This document shows positions 50,780 to 59,834 of a DNA stretch of 64,000 nucleotides, one piece after another. Where the stretch lies: the NCBI GenBank assembly GCA_947462815.1, contig CANHQR010000004.1, forward strand, positions 26,447 through 90,446. The letters run 5' to 3'. Each line of letters begins with the position of its first letter. The stretch's first letter is position 1. Position numbers and translations under genes: made by a program. This stretch comes from Pseudobdellovibrionaceae bacterium. Its GTDB lineage: Bacteria > Bdellovibrionota > Bdellovibrionia > Bdellovibrionales > JAMPXM01. The notes under the pieces were generated by a model. The model saw only the letters and a list, made by a program, of their open reading frames with translations. It was not told the DNA's origin and ran no database searches.

Positions 50780-51097
50780 TTGGGTCACCTCAAGATCAAA
50801 TTGATGGAAAAACTCAGACAAATTCCGGGAGTTGAAGAGAGGGCCTCCAAGGTCTCGGGTGGATCTGCGCTTTTCTTCAACGGCAAAGAGATCGCACATT
50901 TTCATCACGACAACGAAATCGACATTCGACTAACGAGAAAGATCATCCGCCAAGAAGGCTTGCATCATCCTGTTGATTCCAAAATTCACCTGCATCGCTC
51001 TCCAAGCTCCGATTGGATCGAAGTGAGGTTTAGGACGTCCGACGAGCTCGATGAAGCTGTTCGACTCACGCGCTTGGCGCTCAAGCAGTATGGATGA
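50780..51097 (+). CDS. DUF5519 (luciferase-like) domain protein
   Basis: The 105-residue protein matches the DUF5519 pattern: GGSALFFNGKEIAHFHHDNE followed by IDIRLTRKIIR and HLHRSPSSDWIEVRF, with a closing helix DELDEAVRLTRLALKQYG. The family name reflects a domain once linked to luciferase; no activity is established. The frame starts at TTG; an ATG at 50804 is an alternative that keeps the domain. No operon partner. Confidence 0.7.
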   Translation: MGHLKIKLMEKLRQIPGVEERASKVSGGSALFFNGKEIAHFHHDNEIDIRLTRKIIRQEGLHHPVDSKIHLHRSPSSDWIEVRFRTSDELDEAVRLTRLALKQYG

Positions 51098-51242
51098 AGC
51101 ACTCGACAAATAAAAAGCAGCGAAAGGACTTCGCCCCTCGTTGCCAGCTGCAAGATCGACGGACTGGGAAGTATCGATCTCAAGTCCGAATATGTGCGGA
51201 AAACGTAAGCACGAAACGAAGTCCGCCTGCACCAAAGAGAAA

Positions 51243-51261
51243 CGGGAGCCAAAGGCTCCCG
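51243..51261 (-). terminator. intrinsic terminator candidate for the gene ending at 51345
   Basis: CGGGAGCC and GGCTCCCG form a perfect eight-base stem around a three-base loop. On the minus strand it is followed by GTTTCTCTTT, a moderately T-rich tail, about 85 bases after the stop codon of the exported protein gene. Confidence 0.5.
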
Positions 51262-51344
51262 CGCTCAATCCGACGAGCTCGCAAAGTTGTGCGTCAATGA
51301 CCCATAAGCTCTCAAAGCTCAGAAGGATTCGCCGGAGCCACAGG

Positions 51345-51812
51345 CTACGGCAGACGAACCGCGATGACTCCGGCAAAGGGCCCGTAATCTGCGCTGTTAG
51401 GTGATCCGATGAAGTAAATGGCTTGAATGGAAATGATCACATCGTGGCCTTCAACCTCGACGTTGAAGACGCTGTCATATTCATCGTTGTGGAGCGAAGT
51501 GACCTTGCCCTCCAATAAGTTGCCTTCCATGTAGTAGTAGCCCGAGTTCGCTCCGCACAGATACAAAGCACTAGCTTCGCCCGTACTTGGGTCCCATTGC
51601 GCCGCGCCGACAACTTGGTCGTCCGCATTCATTACGTCGAGTTTGTTTTCGGGAAGAATCTCTGCCGCGATTCGCTCACTGGTGTAGGCATCACGCGAGC
51701 ACAAATCAATCGCCTGAAGTTCTCTATTTTCGTCAGCACCAGCGCTCCAACTTAGCCCGAGAACCAGAAAAAGAGCCGCAGCCGCACCACCCAAATTAGC
51801 CGGCAAGTTCAT
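51345..51812 (-). CDS. small exported protein of unknown function
   Basis: An ATG at 51812 with GGAG seven bases upstream gives 155 residues. A signal peptide ends SWSAGA. The mature part is acidic with two Cys (DLCSRDAY; LYLCGANSG) and a Tyr-rich GYYYMEG turn, probably a small beta domain with one disulfide. Not recognised. The 307-bp stretch upstream (51813-52119) has only short doubtful frames. Confidence 0.6.
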   Translation of the reverse strand: MNLPANLGGAAAALFLVLGLSWSAGADENRELQAIDLCSRDAYTSERIAAEILPENKLDVMNADDQVVGAAQWDPSTGEASALYLCGANSGYYYMEGNLLEGKVTSLHNDEYDSVFNVEVEGHDVIISIQAIYFIGSPNSADYGPFAGVIAVRLP

Positions 51813-52119
51813 AAAGACTCCGATCGTTTGAGGATTCAAACCCAACAAGCTGATAACCAGATTGTCAGGGCTTGAGTTCCATCAGCAAAGAACGGGAGTC
51901 AAATTCAAATCTTGACGACATGTCCGCTTGCATTTCTTGCCCAAGACCTAAGACGGGTGATGCTCCGTCGGGGAAAAAATATCTTTTTCAGCAGCTTCTG
52001 AAGCGACTTCGCCCCGAAATCCTTTTTGCGGAACAAGGCGTTCCGGCGATGGATCACCGAGAAGTCGGGATGAGCTGCTTCAGGTTGCCCACTCATCGGA
52101 CTTTTCGGCAGGATAAGAC

Positions 52120-52770
52120 ATGCACAAAATGATCGGACTCATCAAAGAACTCGGCCTCCAGCTCACCTCGGCTTGCCTCGCCGTCATTCTCGCTCCACTC
52201 GGCATCATAAGCAGCGGCTGCGCCGTTGGCCCACTGGTGAGCCATGAAACCGCTCGCACCGTTGGCAACTCCAATCATGAGATCGTCGGCGGCTACGGCC
52301 AAGCGGGCTACGCCTTCAAATGGAACTATGGCGTCAGTGAGAACCTCGATATTGGTCTACACTGGGAAAGTCTCAGCATCGGCGCACGCATCAAGTACGC
52401 CTTCATCAACAGCAAAGACTCTTGGTCGCTCGCGGCGGCCCTGGGAACGGGCTCATCGGTGGGCGGCAGTCACAACTATTTGGATATCATCACCAGTACC
52501 ATGGCGGGATCTTGGGAACCCTACGCCACAGCTCGGCTCGTCAAAGTGAAAACCGATCCCCTTGAATTTCGAAACAAGGACACCGGCCAAGTTGACTTCA
52601 CGATCAGCAGCGCTGAGTACGACTACGGCCAAGCTCTCTTGGGTACTCGCTACTGGTTCAATGCGAATTGGTTGTTTTCCCTCGAGGCAAGTTCACTCTT
52701 TGCGATCAACGATAGCGTTAAATTTGGATCGAACGTCCTCGTCGGAGCTGCCCTGGGCTACAGATTTTAA
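52120..52770 (+). CDS. beta-barrel-like lipoprotein or outer-membrane protein
   Basis: The 216-residue protein has a hydrophobic start and a lipobox-like ISSGC near residue 34. The mature chain consists of short alternating strands (NLDIGLHWESLSIGARIKYAF; YGQALLGTRYWFNANWLFSLE, here in parts) and ends LGYRF, with the C-terminal Phe typical of BAM substrates. The presence of both lipobox and barrel features is uncommon but occurs in some surface proteins. No family assigned. Confidence 0.6.
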   Translation: MHKMIGLIKELGLQLTSACLAVILAPLGIISSGCAVGPLVSHETARTVGNSNHEIVGGYGQAGYAFKWNYGVSENLDIGLHWESLSIGARIKYAFINSKDSWSLAAALGTGSSVGGSHNYLDIITSTMAGSWEPYATARLVKVKTDPLEFRNKDTGQVDFTISSAEYDYGQALLGTRYWFNANWLFSLEASSLFAINDSVKFGSNVLVGAALGYRF

Positions 52771-52988
52771 GCGCCCAGCCCTCCAGGTCTCGGCGGCTGC
52801 CGCCAGCTGGTCTCGAAATCTCGCAGAGGGACTCGAAGTCGTGGAAGCCAAATGCACGACCACGTAGACAAGTCGCTGGATCTTTCTCATCCTAGGATTA
52901 AACATAGTTTGAGAGCCTGAATTCGCACCCGGCGACCTCGTGGGTGATTGGCTTCCCTCGTGCCCTCCTTGAGAAAGGACTTTTGGTC

Positions 52989-53888
52989 ATGGCTTCGGCA
53001 AATTTGTTGGCGCTGATTGATGATATTGCCACCACGCTGGATGACGTCGCCGTGATGACCAAAGTGGCAGCAAAAAAGACGGCTGGAGTTCTCGGCGATG
53101 ACTTAGCAGTCAATGCCCAGCAAGTCTCAGGCGTCGCGGCCGATCGCGAGCTCCCGATTGTCTGGGCAGTCGCCGTAGGCTCAGCGATCAACAAAGTGAT
53201 TCTCGTCCCTCTGGCTCTTCTCATCAGTATCTTTCTTGCACCTCTTCTCGCCCCTCTGCTCATCTTAGGCGGCGCCTTTCTGTGCTATGAGGGCTTTGAG
53301 AAGGTGGTTGAAAAACTCTTTCATCGGAGTTCCAGCAAGTCCGGCGCAACGGATGCATCGCTGGCGGACAGCACCAAGACTCAATCGATGAAAGACGTTG
53401 AGAAGGCCAAAGTGAAAGGCGCCATTCGCACCGACTTCATTTTGTCCGCGGAAATCATTGTGATCTCTTTGGGCACAGTCACGAGCCAACCATGGACCAA
53501 GCAACTCGCAGTACTATGCGGAATTTCAGCGGTGATGACGATTGGGGTGTACGGATTGGTCGCCGCGATTGTGAAGCTCGATGATCTCGGGCTTTGGCTG
53601 CACACGCGGGGCTCCTCGGCCCTCAAGCATTTGGGGCGCGGTATTTTGCTCTTTGCTCCCCAGCTCATGCGCGTCCTCGGCATCGCTGGAACTTTGGCGA
53701 TGTTCCTGGTGGGGGGCGGAATTGTTTACGAGCAGGTGCAGCTCCTCCTCAAAGGTGCATCCATGGCCGAGGCTCATGGCCCAATGTGGGTCAACTTTTT
53801 GGTTGGCCTTGCCGTTGGCGCACTCTGTGTCGGCGCTCTGCACCTCTACAAACGCGCTTTCGGAAAAAAGACCAGTACCGCCGCATGA
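52989..53888 (+). CDS. DUF808 (YedI-like) membrane protein
   Basis: The ATG at 52989 has GAAAGGAC nine bases upstream and gives 299 residues starting MASANLLALIDDIATTLDDV, the standard opening of the family. Further hallmarks are KKTAGVLGDDLAVNAQQVSG, the AVGSAINKVILVPLAL helix, GGAFLCYEGFEKVVEKL and several later helices. It is an inner-membrane protein of unknown function with about six helices. Transcribed alone. Confidence 0.9.
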   Translation: MASANLLALIDDIATTLDDVAVMTKVAAKKTAGVLGDDLAVNAQQVSGVAADRELPIVWAVAVGSAINKVILVPLALLISIFLAPLLAPLLILGGAFLCYEGFEKVVEKLFHRSSSKSGATDASLADSTKTQSMKDVEKAKVKGAIRTDFILSAEIIVISLGTVTSQPWTKQLAVLCGISAVMTIGVYGLVAAIVKLDDLGLWLHTRGSSALKHLGRGILLFAPQLMRVLGIAGTLAMFLVGGGIVYEQVQLLLKGASMAEAHGPMWVNFLVGLAVGALCVGALHLYKRAFGKKTSTAA

Positions 53889-54043
53889 TTCGACATGCTC
53901 AGAGCGGATGATGAATGATTTATCATTCACATAACGTATATTAACTGTTGGCCTAGGTATTCGCAGATTCTTCTTCAAAGCGCTATTCGAGAACGCATTC
54001 GCTGTCGAAGTGTCGGTGGCGCAATCTCAAGAGGTGAATGCGA

Positions 54044-55324
54044 ATGAAAGTCAGTACAGCCCACACGTCATGCCAAGGATCTAGGCCTCGCAAACTCCGT
54101 CGAACTTTTCTGGGAGTCCTCGCCTTGCTTTTCAGCTCGATCTCGACCGCGCCGGCGCAGGCGCGCATCGAAGTTCTGTTTCATCCCCATGACCCAACGC
54201 TCGAGCAAATCGCGACCTGGATTCACGAGGCGGACCGTCAAATCGACATCGCGATGTACAATATGGACACGACAGATGCCTCGCCGGTGATTCGCGAATT
54301 AAAATCCGAAACGACACAAGCCCGCCTCAACAAGGGGGAGCTTCGCCTTCGTCTTTTGTTCGAAGGCTACGCGACTACCGCGGAAAACGAAATCAAGATG
54401 CGAGCCCTCGAAGATTTGGGAGTCGATGTACGTTACCTCGGACGTTCCGTAAAAGTTCATCACAAGTTTGCCGTCATCGATACGGGGTCTTCACAAGAAC
54501 GCGTGATCTCGGGAAGCGCGAACTGGTCCCTGACCTCCTACCGCAACTATCACGAAAACATCCTGTTCTTTGAGTCTGAACCCGAAGTCACGGACCAATT
54601 TCAAACGGAGTTCGAACGACTCTGGGAGCACGCCGAAGAATTCGGCAACTCGCTGAACCACCCCTCGGTCCGCGCGGGGCAACGGACGCAGCGCGATCTT
54701 GCAATTCACTTCAACACGCCCCAGCGGCTTCGCCTTGATCAAAAGTGGCCGACACTGACCGAACAAGTCGTCCGCGCTATTGACGAAGCTCAAAGCCATC
54801 TCGACATCGCCACCACACGCATTCGCTTGCCCGAGGTGCTGGAAGCTCTCTCGAGAGCTGCGGATCGAGGCGTGAAGATTCGCGCCGTGATCAATCAGGA
54901 TGACTACCGAGATTTGCACAAGCGCAAGGCCTGGTTGGAACGAGATAACATTGAACTTCGGGTCAAAGCCTTTAACCTTCTACCCTCCGAGTATCTCACT
55001 CACCAAATGCACAACAAGTTCATGTTGGTCGATGGGCGCGAAGTCCTAACGGGTTCCTTCAATTGGTCGAGGTCTGCTGAGACAAACCATATCGAGAATC
55101 TCATTGAACTTCACGGGCGATCCGCTCAAGAGGTCTTGCCTCAATTTCAATCGGAGTTCGCGGCCATTTGGGACTTCGGACGCGAAGGCCTGCCAAAGCT
55201 TCAGGCCCGTGTCCAAGGTGCAAAATCTCGTGGTGAGAGCGTCAAATGCATGTTCGCGCCGATCGCGCTGACAGCCAAAGAATACCGAGCGCTTTATCGA
55301 CAAGCCGGTGAATGCACCCCTTAG
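54044..55324 (+). CDS. exported phospholipase D-like protein with two HKD motifs
   Basis: From the ATG at 54044 (AGAGGTG about nine bases upstream) the protein is 426 residues with a signal peptide ending APAQA. Two PLD domains are complete: HHKFAVID with the following SGSANWSLTS, and HNKFMLVD with LTGSFNWSRS. The two-HKD layout on one chain resembles Nuc/cardiolipin synthase-type enzymes, which act on phosphodiesters of lipids or nucleic acids through a phospho-histidine. Export points to an extracellular or periplasmic phospholipase or nuclease. Substrate unknown. Confidence 0.9.
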   Translation: MKVSTAHTSCQGSRPRKLRRTFLGVLALLFSSISTAPAQARIEVLFHPHDPTLEQIATWIHEADRQIDIAMYNMDTTDASPVIRELKSETTQARLNKGELRLRLLFEGYATTAENEIKMRALEDLGVDVRYLGRSVKVHHKFAVIDTGSSQERVISGSANWSLTSYRNYHENILFFESEPEVTDQFQTEFERLWEHAEEFGNSLNHPSVRAGQRTQRDLAIHFNTPQRLRLDQKWPTLTEQVVRAIDEAQSHLDIATTRIRLPEVLEALSRAADRGVKIRAVINQDDYRDLHKRKAWLERDNIELRVKAFNLLPSEYLTHQMHNKFMLVDGREVLTGSFNWSRSAETNHIENLIELHGRSAQEVLPQFQSEFAAIWDFGREGLPKLQARVQGAKSRGESVKCMFAPIALTAKEYRALYRQAGECTP

Positions 55325-55358
55325 GCAATCCTCAAGCCCGACGACCTCGCCGCTCAAC

Positions 55359-55850
55359 TCACGCGAGTGACGAGTCCCGGATCATCATGACCGCAATGCC
55401 TAGTCGCGCTGTCCAGAGCGCGCTTCGCCATAAATTATGTCGAACCAAGTCTTCGACCAGAACCAAGCGGTTGCCTGCGTCTCGAGAGAGCGAGAGCCGC
55501 AAATGAAGCGGTACACTTCGAAAGAATGTGAGACCCCAGAGGCCAAGCGTGAGTAGAAGTCCGATCCCCGAAAGAGTCGCTGGATGAACTAGGGCGATCG
55601 CCATCGACACCGCAAGCTCTCCACACATTAAGGGACCCACCAGCCAGGTGATCCGATCCGTATGGAGCTTGTGGAGCGCGATCCATCGATGTTCATCGAC
55701 GAAAGCAAACGCGGGATAAAGTACGAGTTGCACCAACCAAATGATGCCAAACATGGCCGAAGTGACGACAAGTTGGAGCTGCATCAAAAACAGGGGCTCG
55801 TAGAGGATCGACATACTCACCTCAGTCATTCCGATTTTGCGTTCCGGCAC
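55359..55850 (-). CDS. four-helix membrane protein of unknown function
   Basis: The 163-residue protein has four hydrophobic segments (VVTSAMFGIIWLVQLVLYP; WLVGPLMCGELAVSMAIAL; GIGLLLTLGLWGLTFF; ALWTARLGIAVMMI). Conserved-looking charged residues lie between (DEHRWIALHKLHTDR). It is vaguely like small DUF1772-type membrane proteins but this is not firm. In-frame starts at residues 8 and 13 are alternatives. It is convergent with the phospholipase D-like gene. Confidence 0.6.
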   Translation of the reverse strand: MPERKIGMTEVSMSILYEPLFLMQLQLVVTSAMFGIIWLVQLVLYPAFAFVDEHRWIALHKLHTDRITWLVGPLMCGELAVSMAIALVHPATLSGIGLLLTLGLWGLTFFRSVPLHLRLSLSRDAGNRLVLVEDLVRHNLWRSALWTARLGIAVMMIRDSSLA

Positions 55851-56307
55851 TCAGAGTTTCAGGTCTCGCGAAGTGGCGTCGAGTTCTGGGACTTTGGCGG
55901 ACCGGTATGAACGCCAGTTTAACATACTGGCCGCGAATAACTCATGTTGCATGACGTAGTTCTCAAAAATCTAGAGAGCGAACTCCAAGACACTCGTGGT
56001 ACGGGCTGAATTTCATCGAGTTTCTGGTGGGCGATGCATGTCTCGTCAAGATCCATGAAGGACCATACCACTTCACAACGCTGGTCACGGACTTCGATGC
56101 CCGCGTCGAACTGGGCCTCGAAGAGACTTATGTGGGATCTCAAATCGTGGTCGCTCGCGAATCCCTACGGTTCATAGATCGGCATGAAGCTCACGCGGAG
56201 CTGAAGTTATTCGATCCGGAGAGTTTCAATGTCTTTGCGGACTTTGAGGCCTTTGCTAGAGGTCTTTGCAAGAGGTCTTTGTAAATGGACTGACGGACGA
56301 TTCCTTC
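55851..56307. other. stretch without a convincing gene
   Basis: A rightward frame at 56027-56284 (85 codons, GTG start) and a leftward one at 55919-56143 overlap here; neither has a ribosome binding site or a recognisable motif. The region lies downstream of the terminator of the frameshifted gene at 56390-56802 and may be eroded sequence. Confidence 0.4.
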
Positions 56308-56339
56308 CAAAAAAAAGAGAGCCTGATCTCTCAGGCTCT
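56308..56339 (-). terminator. intrinsic terminator of the frameshifted gene
   Basis: On the minus strand a perfect ten-base stem GAGAGCCTGA/TCAGGCTCTC with a four-base loop is followed at once by eight T. This is the clearest intrinsic terminator in the window. It lies about 50 bases after the stop codon at 56390. Confidence 0.9.
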
Positions 56340-56389
56340 CTCAACCAAGGGAAGTTTCAGAGCAGAGCGAGTCGGTTTCGGGACGCCGA

Positions 56390-56802
56390 TTATAAACCGG
56401 ACTCAACCGACTTACGCGCCGTCTCCGAGCGGTCATTGTAATCATCGAGGTTCGTGTAACAGTCGTGACGGACCGTCAGGGTGCCGCTTTTGAACTCACC
56501 AAATTTAGTCGAGCTCCAAGCATCCTTATCACCGACGCTCTCGATCTTTTTAAGACATTCACGAACTGCGTTCTTCGTGAAGTCATCTTTTGTGAACTCC
56601 TGGAACAGCAACTCGAGGGGCTTCACAAAAGCTCGGTCGAAGAACTCAACGAAATTTGCCGAAGTGTTCTCGGTCCGAACAAGCTTTCCCAGATGGGAGC
56701 CACTTCGATCGGATTAGTGGCCGCCGCTTGAATTCGCGCCAGGTAACCGGGCCATGCCTTCGTGTGCAATTCATTCAGCCCACGCTTTTCTGCTAATCCC
56801 AT
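56390..56802 (-). pseudogene. small conserved-looking gene broken by a one-base frameshift
   Basis: An ATG at 56802 with GGAG six bases upstream starts MGLAEKRGLNELHTKAWPGY and continues to NPIEVAPIWESL. Near 56680 the frame must step back one base to go on as VRTENTSANFVEFFDRAFVK, LECLLFQEF-type text and finally TNLDDYNDRSETARKSVESGL before the stop. Read together this is a 137-codon gene resembling small proteins of unknown function in Bdellovibrio-like bacteria that begin MG.AEKRA. Start signal and terminator are intact, so a one-base deletion is recent or is a sequencing error. The 3' part alone can be read from a GTG at 56626 (78 codons). Confidence 0.65.
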
Positions 56803-57001
56803 ATCTGCTCCAAACTACATTAGAGAGTCACATCAGTGCCCAGGCCACACCACACTTGATCCGATGCGATCTGAGGTAGGTTTCCAAACTTTTCGGTCTC
56901 ACTCAATGCGAGAAACCCAAATCCGGACTCGCCTCAGGACAGGTCGAGTCGATGATCGAGGGCTTTGAAGATGAGCAAAAAAACCTAGATCAAGAGTTTC
57001 G

Positions 57002-57766
57002 CTACTTGATGTTCTGCATCTCGCCCAAAACTCGCTTTTGCTCAGACTCAAACTCCAGAGTGATCTGCTCGACCTCACGCTGACGTCTGGCAATTTCATT
57101 GGGGTCAGATGTTGGACTCGCCCAGACAGTTCGCAGGCGAAGTTGAAAACGTTTGGCGACGGCTTCAAGTTCCGCCTTGAGCGCGCTACGCTTTCGTTCC
57201 CTCTCTCGTTCTGCTTCTTGCTCGCGGTCTTGGTCGGCTCTCGGCGCGCCGCCGGAAGCGGAGTTTTGCACCGATGGTTTGGGCGACATCGAATTCCCGG
57301 CTCCTTCGTCAACAGGGTCTGGTCGAGGCTGGCCGATGAACTCGGACAACCGCTCCACGTGTTCATTCCAGTTCGACAAGACCGGCGCCTCTTTGATCGG
57401 CACGATCATCGAAAGACGTCGCCCCTCGCGTTTGAACTCAAACTCCGTCACGAGGCGTGCTCTGGCACGAAGAGTCTGAAGCTGCTGTAGAGAATGCGGT
57501 CGTTTGTCGCTGGAGATTGATGTGCAAAGTTCGAGAATATGACGCTGGACCAGGCTGAGAGCAGCCTGCCGTCCCGAGCAAACCTCATCATCTGGCACAA
57601 ATTCGGTCAGATCCCACTGGGGCGCTCTCGCACCACAAGCCTCAATGAGTTGTTGATTGAGTTGCTGAGCGTGTTCATCGGCGAGAGGGCAAGCCCAACC
57701 CGGCTCTGCACAAAGCGCAAGGCCAAGACTCATCCAAAGCGTCGGCCACATTCGGATTTCATACAT
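57002..57766 (-). CDS. exported coiled-coil protein of unknown function
   Basis: Starting at the ATG at 57766 the protein is 254 residues with a signal peptide (LWMSLGLALCAEPGWA). Three Cys follow in the first half of the mature part (ACPLADEH; EACGARA; DEVCSGRQ; LELCTS). From about residue 165 the chain is extremely charged (QDREQEAERERERKRSALKA) and surely coiled-coil. No family recognised. A longer frame to 57883 lacks a binding site and a sensible N-terminus. It is divergent from the YwqK-like gene. Confidence 0.6.
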   Translation of the reverse strand: MYEIRMWPTLWMSLGLALCAEPGWACPLADEHAQQLNQQLIEACGARAPQWDLTEFVPDDEVCSGRQAALSLVQRHILELCTSISSDKRPHSLQQLQTLRARARLVTEFEFKREGRRLSMIVPIKEAPVLSNWNEHVERLSEFIGQPRPDPVDEGAGNSMSPKPSVQNSASGGAPRADQDREQEAERERERKRSALKAELEAVAKRFQLRLRTVWASPTSDPNEIARRQREVEQITLEFESEQKRVLGEMQNIK

Positions 57767-57918
57767 GCATCTCAGAATGAAAAGAAATCGTACAAATTCC
57801 AACTGAGCATTTTTGAAACTCGCGAACTCATCCGACCACCTCGACTTCGGTCGGTCGACGGTCGATCTGATCGGAATGGTCACTTGCCGCCTTTGGCCAG
57901 CAGCGCGACCATATCAGA

Positions 57919-59310
57919 ATGACGAAAAAGTCGAGGACGAGAGAGTCCAGCTTTCTGCAAGTTTCTTTTGGAATTGTTCTGACCTGGGCCGCCACGACTC
58001 CTTTGCGCGTACTCGCCTCCGAAACAACCGAGCGCACCTGTACTCACGCCGGGAAGAAGATCGACTATGAAGATCGCGACGTTCGCGTGTTCATCGAGGG
58101 CGAGGTTCTTTGCCGACGGCAAATTGGACAACAAGCCATCACTGAAAGATTCGTCATGAGTCGGGGACGTGTTCTTGAAGAGGAATTCAAGTCTCCCGAT
58201 CGCCACACGCTGAGTCGCTTCAAGATCATCAATCGCCAGGGCCGAAGGCACGGGGAACAATTGGAGTTCGCCCCTGGAACGAAGACCGTCATTCAGCGCG
58301 AAAACTATGTCGATGGAAGACAACTGGGTCAAAGCACACAATTCTATAAAAGCGGCAAACTTCGTGAGCTCAGGCTCTATGTCAGTGAGGGCGAGGACGC
58401 GAACTCCGGCGTTCGCGACGCCTCGTCGGCCGGATACCTAGAAAAAGGCGACCTCACTTACCTTCGCTGTTCCAAGAAACGCGAGGAGAACTTCGACCCC
58501 AAACTCTGTGGCTTCGATGGTCCTTCTCGACCCGAATTCAAATCCGAAGTGGGTGAGGTGGTCCGACGAGCTACTTATGTGAACGGTGAAGCCGTCGAAT
58601 CGGAGTCCGCTGCTCGACAACATTCAAGATGGGCAAGTCTGCTCAACACCGGCGTGGTGCGCGAGCCCAAGGCGGCCACGCAAAAAACCGAAACTCTGCC
58701 AAACGGACACCAACGCATCACCGAGCAGTATGCTAACGGACAGGTCAAGCGTCGCATGGAGGTCGACGAGCGCGGCCAACTCGTCGGACGCGACGAAGAG
58801 TTCTATGAATCCGGACAGAAAGCTCGCGAAACCGAGTACGCCACACTTCGCGATCTGACGATCACGAGAGATTCAAGTTGCTGGTGGCAGAACGGGCAAC
58901 GCAAACAGAACCTCACGGTCAACTTGAGGAGCGAGGAACTTCAACATCGTCTCTGGTGGGACAATGGCAAAGAGCAATTCAACGGACGCTACTCATTGCG
59001 AGGCGATCAATGGTCACGTCGTGGAGTCTCACTCGAGGCTCTCATTCAATGTGAAGGAAATCCCTGGGGAGCACGGCCGATCGGCAAGCACACCAGATTT
59101 CGACGCGATGGCAGCAAAGAGACTGAAGCTCAATACAACGCCGAGGGCGAGCGCGAAGGACCGCAGCGTATTTTCAACGACCGAGGCGCCCTCGAGGCCG
59201 AGATGACTTTTAAGAACGACAAACTCGTTCGCCAAAAGACTTGGAAAGAGGGAGTTCTTGAAAAAGATGAAGAGTACTTCGAGGACGGTTCAATCAAGTC
59301 CTCAAGATGA
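57919..59310 (+). CDS. exported YwqK/MORN-like repeat protein
   Basis: The 463-residue protein has a signal peptide (FGIVLTWAATTPLRVLAS) and then many copies of a beta-hairpin repeat of the form YxNGQxxxxxxY or FYxSGKxxxE (for example QYANGQVKRRMEVDERGQLV; EFYESGQKARETEY; QFYKSGKLRELRLY; EYFEDGSIKSSR at the very end). This is the YwqK/MORN-variant pattern. The YwqK family is often labelled antitoxin component from one Bacillus locus, but nothing of that kind is next to it here. A surface or periplasmic binding role is more likely. Confidence 0.8.
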   Translation: MTKKSRTRESSFLQVSFGIVLTWAATTPLRVLASETTERTCTHAGKKIDYEDRDVRVFIEGEVLCRRQIGQQAITERFVMSRGRVLEEEFKSPDRHTLSRFKIINRQGRRHGEQLEFAPGTKTVIQRENYVDGRQLGQSTQFYKSGKLRELRLYVSEGEDANSGVRDASSAGYLEKGDLTYLRCSKKREENFDPKLCGFDGPSRPEFKSEVGEVVRRATYVNGEAVESESAARQHSRWASLLNTGVVREPKAATQKTETLPNGHQRITEQYANGQVKRRMEVDERGQLVGRDEEFYESGQKARETEYATLRDLTITRDSSCWWQNGQRKQNLTVNLRSEELQHRLWWDNGKEQFNGRYSLRGDQWSRRGVSLEALIQCEGNPWGARPIGKHTRFRRDGSKETEAQYNAEGEREGPQRIFNDRGALEAEMTFKNDKLVRQKTWKEGVLEKDEEYFEDGSIKSSR

Positions 59311-59327
59311 CCGACAATCAACCTCGA

Positions 59328-59690
59328 TCAAAATAGATCGTCATCCGAGGGCTCGGGCTCCGTGGGATCTGACGGATCATCTTCACCGCGATCGCAATCC
59401 TCCTCGTAGGTTTCACACTTTGTCGCTGTGAAGTTGCGCCAACGAGCTGCCTCTATCGCCAAGCAATCTGATACACATCGACGCAATTCGGGGCCAGGCT
59501 GCTCGATAAAAGCGTGGCAAGTATCGATACACTGCTGAACGGGATCTTGAGTCGAGTTCAAGGGTTCGGTCGACGAGGTCGTTGAAGCTGAGGCCAAAGT
59601 GCTGGGCCCGAGGTTCAGACCTGCCACTAAGCCGAACACAGTCACCATGACGACCAGCGAAGCACGAAGCAATCCCAACCATCCAGCCAT
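59328..59690 (-). CDS. small exported twin-CX3C protein with acidic tail
   Basis: The ATG at 59690 has AGGAGG six bases upstream and gives 120 residues. A signal peptide covers residues 1 to about 35. The mature part has Cys54-x3-Cys58, 13 residues, Cys72-x3-Cys76, the twin CX3C arrangement of disulfide-locked helical hairpins, then Cys92 and Cys99, and ends in a Glu/Asp/Pro-rich tail. Unrecognised. It is convergent with the YwqK-like gene. Confidence 0.65.
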   Translation of the reverse strand: MAGWLGLLRASLVVMVTVFGLVAGLNLGPSTLASASTTSSTEPLNSTQDPVQQCIDTCHAFIEQPGPELRRCVSDCLAIEAARWRNFTATKCETYEEDCDRGEDDPSDPTEPEPSDDDLF

Positions 59691-59834
59691 CGACGACCTC
59701 CTGAATTCCATGGCTCTTCGCCATGCGTGGAAAGACCTCACATCTGGCGGAACTTTTTGGCCAGGTCAATCCCGACGAGGCCTCTGAAAAAGACTTCTGT
59801 AGCGCCCCGCGACGACATCGGCTAAAGCCACCCC

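Noticed and set aside
51872..52132. 86-codon rightward open frame containing a CxxC
   Set aside because: It overlaps the start of the barrel gene, has no binding site and no family pattern.
56027..56284. 85-codon rightward open frame
   Set aside because: GTG start without a binding site and no recognisable motif; opposite-strand frames are equally plausible.
57919..59310. Toxin-antitoxin system suggested by the YwqK-type repeats
   Set aside because: The antitoxin label of YwqK comes from one Bacillus locus; here the protein is exported and no toxin gene is adjacent.
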